The notes under the pieces are model-generated. The model did no database searches, had not been told where the DNA came from, and worked only from the letters and a program-made list of their open reading frames with translations. 64,000 nucleotides of DNA, taken from Tenebrio molitor (Eukaryota; Arthropoda; Insecta; Coleoptera; Tenebrionidae). Positions 45,789 to 57,861 of the stretch are shown piece by piece (the first letter of the stretch is position 1; each line of letters begins with the position of its first letter). Where the stretch lies: contig NC_091046.1 in assembly GCF_963966145.1 (NCBI RefSeq), forward strand, positions 2,852,001-2,916,000. The letters are read 5' to 3'. Both the position numbers and the translations under genes were made by a program.

Positions 45789-47227
45789 ATGAGTGGGAGG
45801 AGGGCGAAGAAAACGGGCGTGAAAGACCGACAGTATGTTGGAATCGAAAAAGGTCTGAGTATTGCCAACCGGGAATTTATTTCGATACCCGCGGACGCGA
45901 TGGAGGTCACTAGAAAGATCACCGAAGTGGTAGGTACAAGTGCGAGGGCGAGTTCCAAATAATCCGCGACCCTTCCAGATCGTCCGTTACATCGTTAAGT
46001 TGATGCGAGAAGAATCCCCCGCTTTTGACTACCTCTACGCGGAGATATGCGGGGGCGGCAGTGCATACGAAGGTGTAAAAATCTGCAAACCCGACGAATT
46101 CGATATAGATATTTTGATGCGAATTCCCTCGATAGCCGGACCCGTCCTCCTCGAAAGTAACATCCCCGGATACGTGAAGCTGAGACTGGACAACTTCCAC
46201 CGACTCAAGCAAAAGAACCTGGAAGTTTACAAGTGAGTACTTGGGTAGTGTTGAACCGTCTTCAATCTCAATCGCAGTGTGATGCAGACATTCGTCGACG
46301 AGAAGAACTACCTTCTGACCAAGAGCATGAAGGGTACTTTCATGCAGAGCGTTTTCGACAGGACCATGAAGAGATTCCCCAAAAACATCATCCCAATCGG
46401 GACGCACAAATTTAGAGTTGAGTGGTCGCTTCCGGCGAGCCTTGCACCTCTAACCCTCGCTTTTGCAGATCAAGCGAGTGCAGAGTTTAGGCCCCGCCTT
46501 GACTTTGACCCTCGAGGGACCGCACCGCTTCCAAGTTAGCATCGATTTGGTGCCTTGTATCGTCCTGGACAAGAGTCAATGGCCGGGCGAGGGCTTCAAG
46601 CGCAACCCTTGCGCCGACCCAGAGCTCCAGGACTTTTTGGTCATTCCCAAAAGCCCCAAACGGGATGATCCCCATATCGACAGGTACTGGAGGCTGTCCT
46701 TCCAGAGGCAAGAAACCAGTATGATTTTTCACAAGCAGTGGCTCAAACCTACCCTCAAGATACTCAAGGTTCAAACTGTTCAGATGATTGAGTGTTGTAA
46801 CGCAGTGGGTTTTTCAGGGAGTTAGAGACTATTTCGGCCAGAAAGTCTCCAGTTACACTCTCAAGACTATCTTCTTGTGGAAGCTGAAGTCTGCCAATCC
46901 GGACTTGTGGCAGTTACCGTTGAGCTACTGCGTGGTCCACGTACGATTCGTTACTACTCAACTCTGGAGTTGTCTAATTTTACATTTCAGATGCTGGAGG
47001 TGTACAGTGAATGCTTGTTCAGAGGTAGAATCTCATACTTTTGGAACAAGAAACTCAACCTTCTAGAAGACTTGAGTGATCAAGAGAGGAGTCACTACCA
47101 CGGCCAAATCGAATCGCTCCTTAAGGAGCTTAAGGACGATCCGAAGCCTGAAAGTATATTAAAATATTTCAATTTGGACAGGTCACACATCTCCTCGTCG
47201 CTCTGGGAGAGCGAGAAGAAAGCGTAA
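45789..47227 (+). CDS. cGAS-like receptor 1 (Mab-21/CD-NTase fold), six exons, 397 aa
   Basis: Exons read as 45789-45929, 45979-46232, 46278-46416, 46469-46768, 46818-46940 and 46991-47227, all GT-AG, total 1194 nt in frame. The nucleotidyltransferase signature is complete: GGGSAYEG (G-S at residues 74-75), then PDEFDIDIL (Glu87, Asp89), and the third acid in FQVSIDLVP (Asp204). The Mab-21 C-terminal helical part includes YWRLSFQRQE and a WKLK...LWQLPLSY stretch. No zinc-ribbon insertion of the vertebrate cGAS type is visible, as in insect cGLRs, which sense dsRNA or other ligands and make cyclic dinucleotides for STING. The second copy 2.3 kb downstream supports every exon boundary. The third intron's donor (GTTGAGTGG) is the least certain. 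Catalytic competence is inferred from the residues. Confidence 0.88.
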
Positions 47228-47300
47228 CTTATAATTTCTTACAAGAACGCCAGACCACTTCCTTTTCAACGTTTTCAACGTAACTTGAATCACAAATTTG

Positions 47301-47486
47301 AAAACTGGGACATCTGGTGCGTGTCTTTCTGTTTTCGTAGGTTGGGGACTGTTTCGGAGTCCGATTTGACAATTTCTTATCCAAGTTGATAATAGTCACC
47401 TTGGATCGGAAATTGGCAAATCGGACTCCGAAAGAATGTCCCACACCTACGAAACCAGAAAGACGCGCACCATATGTCCCAGTTTT
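47301..47486. repeat. Near-palindrome (~85-bp arms) in the likely 3' UTR of cGLR 1
   Basis: The left arm 47301-47385 (AAAACTGGGACATCTGGTGC...) pairs with the right arm 47400-47486 (...GCACCATATGTCCCAGTTTT) at roughly 90% identity with a ~14-nt loop. It begins 74 bp after the cGLR 1 stop. The first clear AATAAA after the stop is near 47704, so the hairpin is probably transcribed. Confidence 0.88.
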
Positions 47487-48867
47487 TGGACTAGTCACTC
47501 GGACATGCTGGATGTTGAAGAACAAGGGGTTCGGCGTTCTTAGGTGTTATTATATACAATATAATATAGCGTTTTTCAAGAATATCATTCGTTTTGAAAT
47601 TACTGAATTTATTCCGTAGATAGTTTTCACACTGTATAACATACACATGTATAATATTTACTTTTTATAGATTATTTTTATTTTTTATTGTGTAAACATA
47701 TTTAATAAACATTCAGTTGTGAACCAATTTTTGTCCTGGATAGTTTTGTCTGCGGTCCTCTCAAGTAACCTTGAGTTTGTTCTGTGATTCCCCCATTTTC
47801 AAAAGTGCACGTTTCGTCAGCATGACTCAATCAGTCGGCGAAGCGAAGCGGTGCAAAACGCATCTTTCCAACTTGGTTTTTGGGTCTTTGGGTTTTTGAC
47901 TTGGTCCAGCAGATGTGTTGTTCCGTGTTGAGTAAGGTTACACCTGGTTCTAGCCTCACGTAGAGCTTGCTTCGATTTTTTTCTACCCATGTCATACTCT
48001 TTGCAACCGATTATTTATCAATAAACGGGGGAAGCACACGTGGTACGCATACTACGACGAGACAGAGTATGAATCACGCCTCGAACTCGAAATTGTTTTA
48101 AATTTATAACGAAACTTTATCAAATGGAATCATATCTATTTACGTCTTTGTAAAATATGTGACAGCATCAATCGTTTGAGATTATTACCTAAGCTAAGTA
48201 AAATAAAAATATAAATTAAAAAATGATAGTATTAGTAAGACATGTCAGACAGAATCAAAAATAAGAAGAGTCTACGCTGCATCTTGGGGATGTCGCTAGC
48301 CATACTAAGCCACATGAGTACCCGACATACGTTACTCGATATTCTCTGTTGCTCAATGCGGTAAAGATGATGACGTGAGAGTTTTAGTTCTTCATTGTAG
48401 ATATTGAAATCTGAGAAAACAATCTTCCTTGGGTTGCCATAAAATAGTACATATTTTATAATCAGGAAGAAGAAATTTTAATAGTCTAGCTTCCCTCTAA
48501 AAGTATGGAAAAAATTCACAATGTAACGAGAAGATTTTCTTTCAGAAAAATTGTGCACTTGGTTCTCAATATGAAAAGATCAAAGGAGTTTCCTAATATG
48601 GGGCCAAATCTATGATGAAGACTATGTGAAGAAACACAACATAGTAGTACCACATAAAATATGAATATTAACTTAAAAAAATTTGCAACAAGCTTAGTGT
48701 AAATATGAGGTGTGCTTCGATACAAATCTACTTCCTGGCGCCAGTGAATACAAGTGTACGAAATCTTCCATTTTGCATTCTGGGAAATTATAGATATCCG
48801 AAATTTCCAAAATAATTTGTTTTTATGCGGTGTGTGTGATGATGTGTTATCAATTGTTTTTATCTTT
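47487..48867. other. Intergenic between the two cGLR genes, part 1
   Basis: AATAAA at about 47704 is a probable poly(A) signal for cGLR 1. No other gene or repeat recognised; short open frames only. Confidence 0.5.
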
Positions 48868-49127
48868 ATTATCTGATTTTTCTAAGGATGACATTGATCA
48901 AGTGCGTAATTCCAAAAAAACATGTTTACCTGAAAGCAGGGGAACCACCGGTAACACGTAATTACCGATAGAGTTGGCTAGATTCGTCTTCAAACAACTT
49001 TTGGTACCTTAAAGAAAATTGTTTGTGTATATTTCAAACAGAAAATTGAAAACTGTGAAATTTAAACGAAATGCAAACAGTTGGGAAGAGATTGGAGTGT
49101 GATCAACTAATAGGGCTGGTACATTAG
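48868..49127. repeat. Dispersed repeat, third copy of the CAP 3'-flank segment
   Basis: TATCTGATTTTTCTAAGG through GATCAACTAATAGGGCT matches 17411-17672 and 30001-30255. Because it is found here without a CAP gene, the segment is an independent interspersed repeat. Confidence 0.85.
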
Positions 49128-49506
49128 TAGTGTTGTACCCAAGAACTTTATTTTTAGAAAGAATTCTTTTCAAACAAGAAAATGTTACCTATCTGAAGTT
49201 GTCATAAGAAAGATTGGTAATATTGTGTGTGGTAAGGTATCGTTGTTATTATGTACTTGTCAACATCTATCTGCATACTTGACACATTAATTGCGCAAAC
49301 ATTTTCCACTGCAGTGACCATTTTAAATAGGAATAATAAGATGGTGATACTTGACAGCGTATGCAATGTCATCAAAATGTGTGATGGCGAAAGATGTCCG
49401 AAAGGACCGCTGGATATCTGAGGTCTTCGTCTTATCTCCGTTCGACGTTCGTCTTAGATTAATCAGATGTTATCAGCACGATAAGATAAATATAAAGATG
49501 TTTCGC
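49128..49506. other. Upstream region of cGLR 2
   Basis: No gene. GATAAGATAAA at about 49479 contains two GATA motifs just before the TATA box, which might contribute to gut or fat-body expression; inference only. Confidence 0.4.
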
Positions 49507-49514
49507 TATAAAAC
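49507..49514 (+). promoter_or_regulatory. TATA box of cGLR 2
   Basis: TATAAAAC 62 bp before the ATG, the same octamer and almost the same distance as in cGLR 1. Confidence 0.6.
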
Positions 49515-49568
49515 GGATAGAATTTCCACCAATCGCCGGTGTCGCATCGCTACCACCAACAGCTCAAA

Positions 49569-50972
49569 ATGGCGGAAAAGAAGAAGTACAACTACATGGA
49601 GAACGTCCTCATCAACATAACCAGCAAGTTCATTTCGCTTCCAGATAAGGAGGTGAAGCGCAACAACCGCATTCTCGAATCGGTAAGTGTCTCGTGGAGC
49701 TCGACCTCACCCTCCTCCAGGTCCTGAAAACTATTGTAGACGCGATGAAGAAGAAGGACCCGCTCTTTAAGGACATGTTCACGAGAGTCTTCTACGGAGG
49801 CAGCTACTACGACGGCTTGCGCGTCGGCAAACCGGAAGAGTTCGATCTAGACCTCCTCCTGAGCCTGCCAAAATACGCCGCGCCTGTCTTGACCACGAGC
49901 AAGATGCCCGGGTTCGTACATCTTCAGCTGCAGAAGTTCGACGACTGGTTGAAGCAACCCGAGGCAATGCCGACGTACAGGCTTTTCGGGAATTTGTTCG
50001 ACGAAAAGCGCTTTCTCAGCACGAAGAAGGTGTTGGCGTGGATGGAAGGGATTTTAACGAAGACCATGGACGACCTTCCTCTGAAGGGGAATAAGAGGAT
50101 TTTGGAAAACAAGGAGGGCACTTTCGAGGTTTGCTTTGGTGAAAGGTGACGCTTGGTTGGTAGCACTTGAATGTCTTCCAGATTATGATTTCAAAGTCGG
50201 GACCAGCTTTAACCCTCAAGATCTCCGGTGCTGTCACCATGGATGTCGACTTGGTCACGTGTTTTGTGTTCCGAGAGGACAAATGGCCCAAAGAAGGATT
50301 CAAACCGAATCCAGTCCCGACCAAGGTGAGGTTTTGAGCTGTTGTTGACCACACTCATGGTATCTCTTCAGCCGGAGTTCTTCATCGTACCGAAGAAACC
50401 CAAGGCGGGCGAAGGCGACGACGCGTTTCTCTACTGGAGGCTGTCTTTCCAAGAGCAGGAGAGAGTCTTGATGGACAACAAACGCGTCCTCAAACCCACG
50501 ATCAAGCTCCTGAAGGTAAACTACCACTAGTTTTGCTGCTGGGTTTAAGTAACAGTTTCAGAAACTGAGGGATAACCTGAAGCACTCTTCTATCGCCAGT
50601 TACTATATCAAAACTGCAGTTCTGCACATTGCAGAAACCAAGCCTGACGATTTTTGGAAAAATTCTTTGAGCTACGTTTTTATGACGGTTCTCAAGGAAT
50701 ATAAGGAATTTATCGAAAAGGGAAACATTCCCTATTACTGGAATACGAGTAATAATTTGGTGGGGGCGGTGAACGCAAAAACGTTGGAAAATATGGCCAA
50801 CAGACTGAAAGTCATAATTAACGACGTCGAGAAAAAAGCAAACGAACCGACTACCATCGCAAAGTACTTACGTAAGTATTTAGAATTTCGCAAAAACCAC
50901 AATGAAAATAATTCTTTTGCAGTGAGCAGTGAAGAATACAATGAATTCATGCTTGAAAGACTGAAGCTTTAA
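49569..50972 (+). CDS. cGAS-like receptor 2 (Mab-21/CD-NTase fold), six exons, 389 aa
   Basis: Exons 49569-49682, 49721-50128, 50182-50325, 50372-50515, 50562-50871 and 50923-50972, total 1170 nt in frame. Catalytic features: YGGSYYDG (Gly65-Ser66), PEEFDLDLL (Glu78, Asp80) and the third acid in TMDVDLVTC (Asp197). Compared with cGLR 1 it lacks the intron after the first NTase segment and the one near LSY, and has its own intron before PEFFIVPKKP and a 51-nt intron near the C-terminus. That last intron is a multiple of three without a stop, so retention would only add 17 residues. The first intron is just 38 nt, unusually short. Poly(A) signal AATAAA at 50989, overlapping the very end of a short 3' UTR. 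Expected to be cytosolic and to produce a cyclic dinucleotide; the ligand cannot be told from sequence. Confidence 0.88.
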
Positions 50973-51984
50973 ATCAAATACTCGTAGTAATAAATTATTT
51001 AAAAAATTGTATTTAATTTTATTGCATCTAAAATATTCCAGTTCGTGTCCGTAATTGAGAAGTTAAATATCAAATTAAAAAAGCTAAAAAAGATATCTAG
51101 TAAAAAATATACTATTCAATCATCAACGCACCAAAGAGTTCCAAAAATTTTGACTTGTGTGTGGTGTCAAAAATAGGGGAGAGATATTTTCCAAAAGTTT
51201 TCAAAAAATAATACTTAATACCCAATTATACTGTTTTTGAGATTGTTCGATGTTGTTTCATTGTGATAATAATTTTTATGGGGTATTGACAGATAAATTA
51301 TCACCAAGCAGATAGGTAAAGTAGTAGCAAATATGTCAGAATAATAAATGATAACAACAGTTACTTTAACAGATACCTAAATCAAGTAAAAATTAAATTA
51401 ATCTTGGCAATTACAACACTGTTTGAAAAAAAAAATTTTTTTTGAGAACCAAAGAATGTGAGTAGACTTTTATTATTAGATTAATGCTGTTGCAAATGAT
51501 TGTTATCATTAAGCCTTCGTTATGTAGATAACAAATAACAATAGATTAACTTCTTGACTTCGTAAAGAGTTTTCTGACGCCATCTTGTCAACATGGCCAC
51601 CAAGCCCTAGCGGCAGCAGCAGTGCCATGACTTTATGATTTAAGTCAAGCAAATCAATCTAATCCAGGACAATATTTTTGGATTGAATCGTTAATTAAAA
51701 AAAATAATAATAACATTCTCATTATCGCACTTTTCACCTAAAAAATGACAGTGACAGCGACAAAAATTGACAGTTCACATGAAAGCGGCAAACATTTCAT
51801 AGCATGGGCATGGCCTGCTTCGACTACAATAATTTATAATAACCCTATATGATTGAGCTACAATAATAATTGTCAGGGCCATGGGCCATGAAGGAAGTCT
51901 GATAGAGCGATACACACAAGGTAATATTAATGAGATTTCGTGACCGCATAGTAGTGCGCGAAATCGATGTTCGCGCACTAATGC

Positions 51985-52070
51985 AAATGTTTTCTGGATG
52001 ATATTGAAGCACTAGTACGCGAACGTCGGTTTCGCACACTAGTGTTTCAGAATCATCCAAAACAACATTT
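51985..52070. repeat. 86-bp imperfect palindrome, beside a smaller perfect one (51952-51980)
   Basis: AAATGTTTTCTGGATGATAT pairs with ATCATCCAAAACAACATTT, and ACTAGTACGCGAA with TTCGCACACTAGT. Arms are about 40 bp. Immediately upstream TAGTGCGCGAA/TTCGCGCACTA (51952-51980) is a perfect 11-bp hairpin with related sequence. Confidence 0.7.
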
Positions 52071-52302
52071 CTCCAATTTGGATGAGGAAAATTTCGAAAG
52101 AGTGAAAATAAATCGCTATTAATTCGATTGACTCTTTGGCAATCGTATGGACAAGCGGTATTCTATCCATAAAAGGTATACAACAAATCAGACATAATGT
52201 TGGTTTCAAAAAATATTGTATGAACTTCGATGCGAGAAGACGTATTCGGCACATTCGCGCAAATGAAGCACTCCTTCGTCGCTCGTGCCTCAAATAAGTA
52301 TA

Positions 52303-52378
52303 AGTGGGTTATTTAAGATATTACCCAGGAGAGGTATTTGTATTATTATCTCGAGTGAGTAGTACTTAATAACCCACG
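52303..52378. repeat. 76-bp foldback
   Basis: GTGGGTTATTTAAG and CTTAATAACCCAC form the ends of an imperfect inverted repeat with an AT-rich centre. Confidence 0.55.
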
Positions 52379-54237
52379 TATGCTACACAACGTTTTATCC
52401 AATATTCCAAAATTTTTAGATAATAACATTATTAATGAAAATCTGCTCCCGATGGGTTATGGATGTTTTATAGTCCAATTTTTACCCTTTTGCGATGACG
52501 TCATTATCTAGTAACTTTACGTATGTTTGAGCTAGGATCAGAAACAAATTTGAATTGGTCATAAACATGGATTTATTAGTACTATACTAAGGACAACGTA
52601 ACATTTTATCTGCCCCGCCCATTTCATTTTCTTAGTTACCAATCAAATAGGTTGTTAAGACGATCTGATTTACACAGTAAAAATTTCTGACATTCGAATT
52701 GTCTTAATGACATTTTATTTTTTAGAACCTAAAACAATTATTGTGGACTTGACAGCAAAATTCTAACCTTAACTTTTTTACATGGCAAATGTGATGAAAA
52801 GTTGTACAGATTGAATCTGGCTTTGATTCTGATTGGTCAATTTTAGTGGGCGGAGCAGATAAAAAGTTATAACGGTAATACTATAATAAATCCATGATCA
52901 TAAATAACTATAAATGTGTCAAATTTGTTGACAATTGCTTCGAAAGGTTATGTTTGTAATCAATGTAATAAGTGAAAGAAATTAAAAATTGTCAAATGGA
53001 CAGACGCATAAAATAACCTTAAAGTGACCATCAATAAATAAACGTGCCTTTTTTTTGTTTTTTTCTGTTTCTGTCGTTTCAATAAAGAGAAAGCGAGGAA
53101 GGAAATCGTGACGTCATCTCAAAAGGCTAAAAATTCGACTATACTGATCGCTAGAATACATTCAGCAGGTCTACAACCAATGATTTTTTTCATTTCTCGC
53201 TTTTCAGGCTAGTCTCAGGCCATCTTCGCTTTGCGTTGCAAGTGCAATTGCAGTGCAATTTGTAAAAACGTTTTTTCTTTAAAAAATACTAAATAATTCT
53301 CCGTCACTTCTCAAAAACTATTTTAATATTTTATATTTTATGTTAGTTTGCAGTCTACCAACAATATTGATGTGTCACAATGGTGTGACGTCACGTGATC
53401 CGCGAAATTCTTTTAAATTACACAACTGCACCACTGCTCCCTTTTTCTGAGAAATATCCTTCTGCAAATGACTTGCCGCTTTGATAGCTGCGGTCATTTC
53501 ACAGTTTTTGATGCAAACGATCAATTTTTTGAAGTGAACTGACCGCCGCCACCTATCGGCAACTAGCCGCACTTTTCGCACCACATTACAGTTGCCCTCT
53601 CTAGCTCTATCGAGTACCGATCGAGTTTAAATTTGTTCGCACCGTTGTGCTCACGCATGTTAACACAATTTTGAAAGAAATAGACGCAAGCGAGTGCGAT
53701 TTAACCCGCATCGTGGCAACAACCGTTGTGGACGCTTAACACAACACGTCGCAATCGGACAAGCACCCGGAGAATACAAATGACCCTTACACGTAAACGC
53801 AATTAGAGGGACCCCTCCTTGACGTAACGGGCGCCCTCTTTACTCCCTAACACGGATAAATGTCGAGTCCCAAGTCGCGATTATTAGAAAATAAATAAGA
53901 GTGAGGAATAAACATGCGAAGAAGGAAGAGAAGAAGAGGCGGCGCCAAATTTGACGCCGCTTGCCCCGAGCGCAACCTTTTGCCCGAAGAGCGGCGTCAC
54001 GGTGCATCCCGACCCCAAAAGTAATCGCTGTAATTGCCGCGATCTGTTTATTCTACGTCGGAAGCTATTTATAACGGATGATTTGTGCCCCCGCCGGACC
54101 AAACGCACTGCCAAATCCACGCCGAATGGTGCTACCTGTTCTTGGGGGACACTTGTTGTTTTCTTTATCAGTGCCGTAGCAGTTCCGAATTGACCGCAGG
54201 TTAAGTCGCGCGCGTTGTGGCGGCGCCCGGGGGCGGC

Positions 54238-54324
54238 ATGTTCTGTGGACAGTGCTCCGAAGAGACGGCGGACGCTCTGGATGTGCTCTCGAGGATCAAG
54301 GGGATTTACAAGTACTCCTACGAG
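54238..54324 (+). CDS. Candidate first coding exon of an unidentified gene
   Basis: In a CpG-rich setting an ATG at 54238 opens a 29-codon frame (MFCGQCSEETADALDVL, then SRIKGIYKYSYE) that ends exactly at a good donor, GAG/GTAAGG. The reading continues upstream without stop to a GTG at 54217 but no other ATG. Downstream exons were not found; they may lie beyond a long intron or outside the window. The high GC, the donor and the lack of repeats favour a real 5' exon, but the product is unknown and the call is tentative. Confidence 0.4.
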
Positions 54325-56954
54325 GTAAGGGTTATATTTAGGTGGGGAGCGTGTCTCGGGGGTGGCGCGTGCGGGGGTGGTTTTTTGTTGACGGAGCACT
54401 GCGAACAACATGCGAAAATTTCTGCAAATACCTAGGCTTTATTGCCTTTAACACGCTATGTAGGTTAACACACCTACACTTATCGCAGGTGATAAGGGGA
54501 TTTTCCCATTGTTTTGAATTTAGCACAAGGTGGAGTGAACCCAAGATTTTGCAATATTTTCAAAACATTACCTAAGGCGTTTCGGAGATGTCTGTCGACA
54601 ATTAGCTGTCGACGTTCAATAATTATTTAATTAAGAGGATTTTTCTCCAAGCCAACAAGTCGATTGGTTATCGATAAAACAAACCAAATAAGCTTCCAAT
54701 AAAATTAATAATTACCTATTGTCTTGGAACGTTTTAACACCTTCATCTGACAAGAAATTCCACGTAGAAAAGTCGTAACCCGAGCAAAGTGGGTATTATT
54801 TAACGATAATGCTCGACTATACGACCAATTTTCGAATAAAATAATATTTTGTGTTCTTTTCGACTGATGTTATCACAGTGAAAATTCCAGTGATACATTA
54901 TCTTGTGTCTTTTATTGGTTAATTACAAGCTGTGAACGTTTCGTGGTCGATATAATCCAAATATATACTCCGTTCACTTGAGGCCAATACGAGCACGTGA
55001 TTTTCGCCTGTTTGTTCGGTATTGGACAAGACTAAACAGAGATGCGACGACAAGAAACAGAGATGGCTTGCAAACAAAGCTCCGATTTCTTCAATGCAGT
55101 GACACCTGCGATTCAGGCGGCAACAATTAATGAAGAGGAGAAAATTTCAAAATCATTTATTGACGATCAAAGTCGTTATCTCTAAATGTTTATTAATTGC
55201 TGGATGTTACGCCGTTTGTTTAAGTGAACAAAGTATAGACAGAACATTTGCTTTGAATCAGTAATTTTTTTTCAGTTTGTATAAATATGTTTGCAAGATT
55301 TTGTGCGTTTGGAGAAAATAATAAGAACTAGAAGAGGAAAATGCTATGCTACAAATTACAAAAAAAAAATTGTCTGAATTGATCTGTGTTTTGGACGAAT
55401 TCAGCATGTTTTGAAACATTTAAATATTGTTAAAATAATTTATTGTTGGGAATGCAGAAGATAAGAAGAATCCTTGATCGAAGGTTGTAATTCCGGGTCA
55501 AATCTTTTTTGGGTATTTACATACGTTGAGAAATTTTTATTGCTGCAGATATTGCAGATACCTACTGCGCAAGAGTCTTAGTTTGTTGTCAAGTCTTATC
55601 ATCACAAGGAAGCTGAATAAAGAAAGAAATAATTTTTAAAAATAAATTAATTTATATTAATATGTATTAATCGTAGTACAACAATATTTCCAGAAGTTTT
55701 CCTTTATTTCCAGCGTTGTTCTTAACGATTTTGGTGGTTTCGACTAGTTAAAAAATAAAAAATGAGATCTCATGAAAATGAAATGCAGTTTCGGTAACGG
55801 CAAATGTGCTTACTGTGATGTTGCTATTTTACGAAGTTTCATTAATTTTTTTTTTTATCTGTTATGCTTATCCATCCTAATGTCTACACGAGAAAGACTA
55901 CCACCAATCACTTTTCATATTTTCTATGAAAATACGGTCTTTGTAGAGATCATAATGACAACAAGATTCTATAAAGAAAATTATCTGAAGAGATGCAATA
56001 CTTCATTCTCATCATCTTGGAATAAATTTCGTTAGACAGTCTTTTTAATCACTTGCGAGTTCTTCAGCGGCCTTATTTTTATTCGAAAATATTACAACAG
56101 GTGGTAATAAATAACACTAAAATTAGTCATTGCGTGGATTCGCAAAGACTTCACTCGTTTGCCAAAAGTTTTACTCCAATAGATCTAGGTCTAGGTTACC
56201 GAAGATGTAAAACTATTTATAAATCGTTTTAAGCCGCACATAAAGAACAGAAAACTATTTTTCTCAAATTGATCTATTGGAAGCAATGATAATTGTTTGC
56301 TAAACAAATGTGCATCAAAACGAAAATAGGAACCGCCTCACATTAGATCATCATCTACTCTTGACTTTTCACGTATTTTAAAAACTCTGTTTCTAACACT
56401 TTCTGTCTCGATTTAGCTGAACGAGTTAAAAAAATCACGCAGGTTCAGCCACAGTGGAGAATTTTTAATTTTAACGATGATTCTGGTACGAACTTATGGC
56501 GTTTATTTCGTCACTTATTTTTAGAACACATACATATTCCCCTCTCATTGACGTACAGGCTACTTATGTCAGAAATCGCACAGATTTTTTCTTATTGCAT
56601 AGTTATTAATACTTTTCTCACCTAACGACATGTTGTAACATACAAATTCCGATGGATTTCAGCACGATCCTTCTATCGTAACATTTGAATGATCACAACC
56701 TGTCTTCATTCTAAATAATAAAAAAAAATTTAAAAATTAGTCAGAGTAGGCTTCCAATATTACCTTGGCATTAGATGTTTTTCTGTTTGGTCTTCCAGTA
56801 ACGGCTTTTCTTTCAACTCTTTTGTTTTCTTTAAATAATTCAACCATTTTCCCTATAACTTGGCAAACGTCGTCATAAGAATGGTCGACTGGGAAAATCT
56901 TCCTGAAATTCCTCGCAACAAAATGAAATGTGAGAAAAAAACATGCTATACAAC
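54325..56954. other. Possible long first intron or intergenic, nothing recognised
   Basis: AT-rich, no supported gene. GGGGATTTTCCC at 54496-54507 matches the insect NF-kB (kappaB) consensus and stands alone. No repeats were recognised. Confidence 0.45.
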
Positions 56955-57084
56955 GTCCAGCGAGAGATTGGGAGATTTTAAATTGTAGAATACATTAATT
57001 AAAGCATAATTTCAGGGCAAAAATGTTACTGCTTTCTCTACGTAGAGTTTAGTGATTTTTATCTCAACCAATCTCTCGCTGGAC
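56955..57084. repeat. 130-bp inverted-repeat unit with perfect 17-bp ends
   Basis: GTCCAGCGAGAGATTGG at 56955 and its exact complement CCAATCTCTCGCTGGAC ending 57084, with partial pairing extending inwards. Could be a tiny MITE or a hairpin RNA. Confidence 0.7.
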
Positions 57085-57266
57085 AAACTATAACTTTGAT
57101 TCAGAATTGCATTTCCACATAATGTATCACAAGCTGTACGGGTATTATTGGTTGCCTATATAAAACATACATTTTCGTTTATTATCTGTAATTCTGTTGA
57201 TAAAAAATGTAATAGTTTCCGTATAGCTCATAAACGTTCGTAACAAAAACGTAACGTATAAAAGTA

Positions 57267-57370
57267 GCGCTGTCAGATGACTTTTCAGGTATGTATGTGG
57301 CCGAAATTTGAAGCACGAGGCGTTAGCCAAGTGATGCAAAAGAGGCCGAATACCTGAAAACCGACAGCGC
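57267..57370. repeat. 104-bp foldback
   Basis: GCGCTGTCAGATGACTTTTC and ACCTGAAAACCGACAGCGC form the arms; the centre has GCACGAGGCGTTAGCC. Confidence 0.65.
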
Positions 57371-57720
57371 ACCAATATTGAATAATGTTTTTCCTGTTTT
57401 TGAGAAATGTAACTTTGAAATAGAAACAATTGATTATTACCTACTTAATTGTTTTAAAATTGTAACAAAAAAATCCACCCAAACTTTTCTCAACGACACT
57501 GTATAAAACGTGTATATTTTATTCATTTATAATAACAAAAACAATTACTTCATGACTCATCGTCATCTCCCCTTTTAATTATATACATATCAAATACATT
57601 AATGCGGTATATTGAATATGAAAATTTATTGATTTACTACATTAACAACAATAATCAAAATGTACTTCCAATATTGTAGATGGTATTATGAATTTATTAT
57701 AATTATCACTTATAATATCC

Positions 57721-57861
57721 CTAGTGCATTGATTATTTCCGGAAATTTTTTCGAATGCTTTTCTAAAACGTATTAATTAGCCCGAGTGGAACACGAGGGC
57801 TAATTACGTTTTGGAAATGCATGAGAATAAAATTTCCGGATATTAATCAATGCACGAGGGC
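57721..57861. repeat. ~140-bp imperfect palindrome
   Basis: CTAGTGCATTGATTATTTCC...ACGTATTAATTAGCCC pairs with GGGCTAATTACGTTTTGG...TTAATCAATGCACGAGG. Arms are about 65 bp; the centre is CCCGAGTGGAACACGAGGG. Confidence 0.8.

Larger units (their letters stand above)
50995..54237. other. Long intergenic region with foldbacks
   Basis: No gene recognised. It holds a dispersed repeat fragment (51260-51356), foldbacks at 51952-51980, 51985-52070 and 52303-52378, and from about 53600 a more GC- and CpG-rich stretch leading to the candidate exon at 54238. A 175-codon minus-strand frame (53884-54411) in the GC-rich part has no domain and is probably fortuitous. Confidence 0.5.

Noticed and set aside
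49779..50354. Minus-strand frames opposite cGLR 2
   Set aside because: Shadows of the coding exons on the other strand.
53884..54411. 175-codon minus-strand frame
   Set aside because: Lies in GC-rich DNA opposite the candidate exon; no domain; stop-poor composition explains it.
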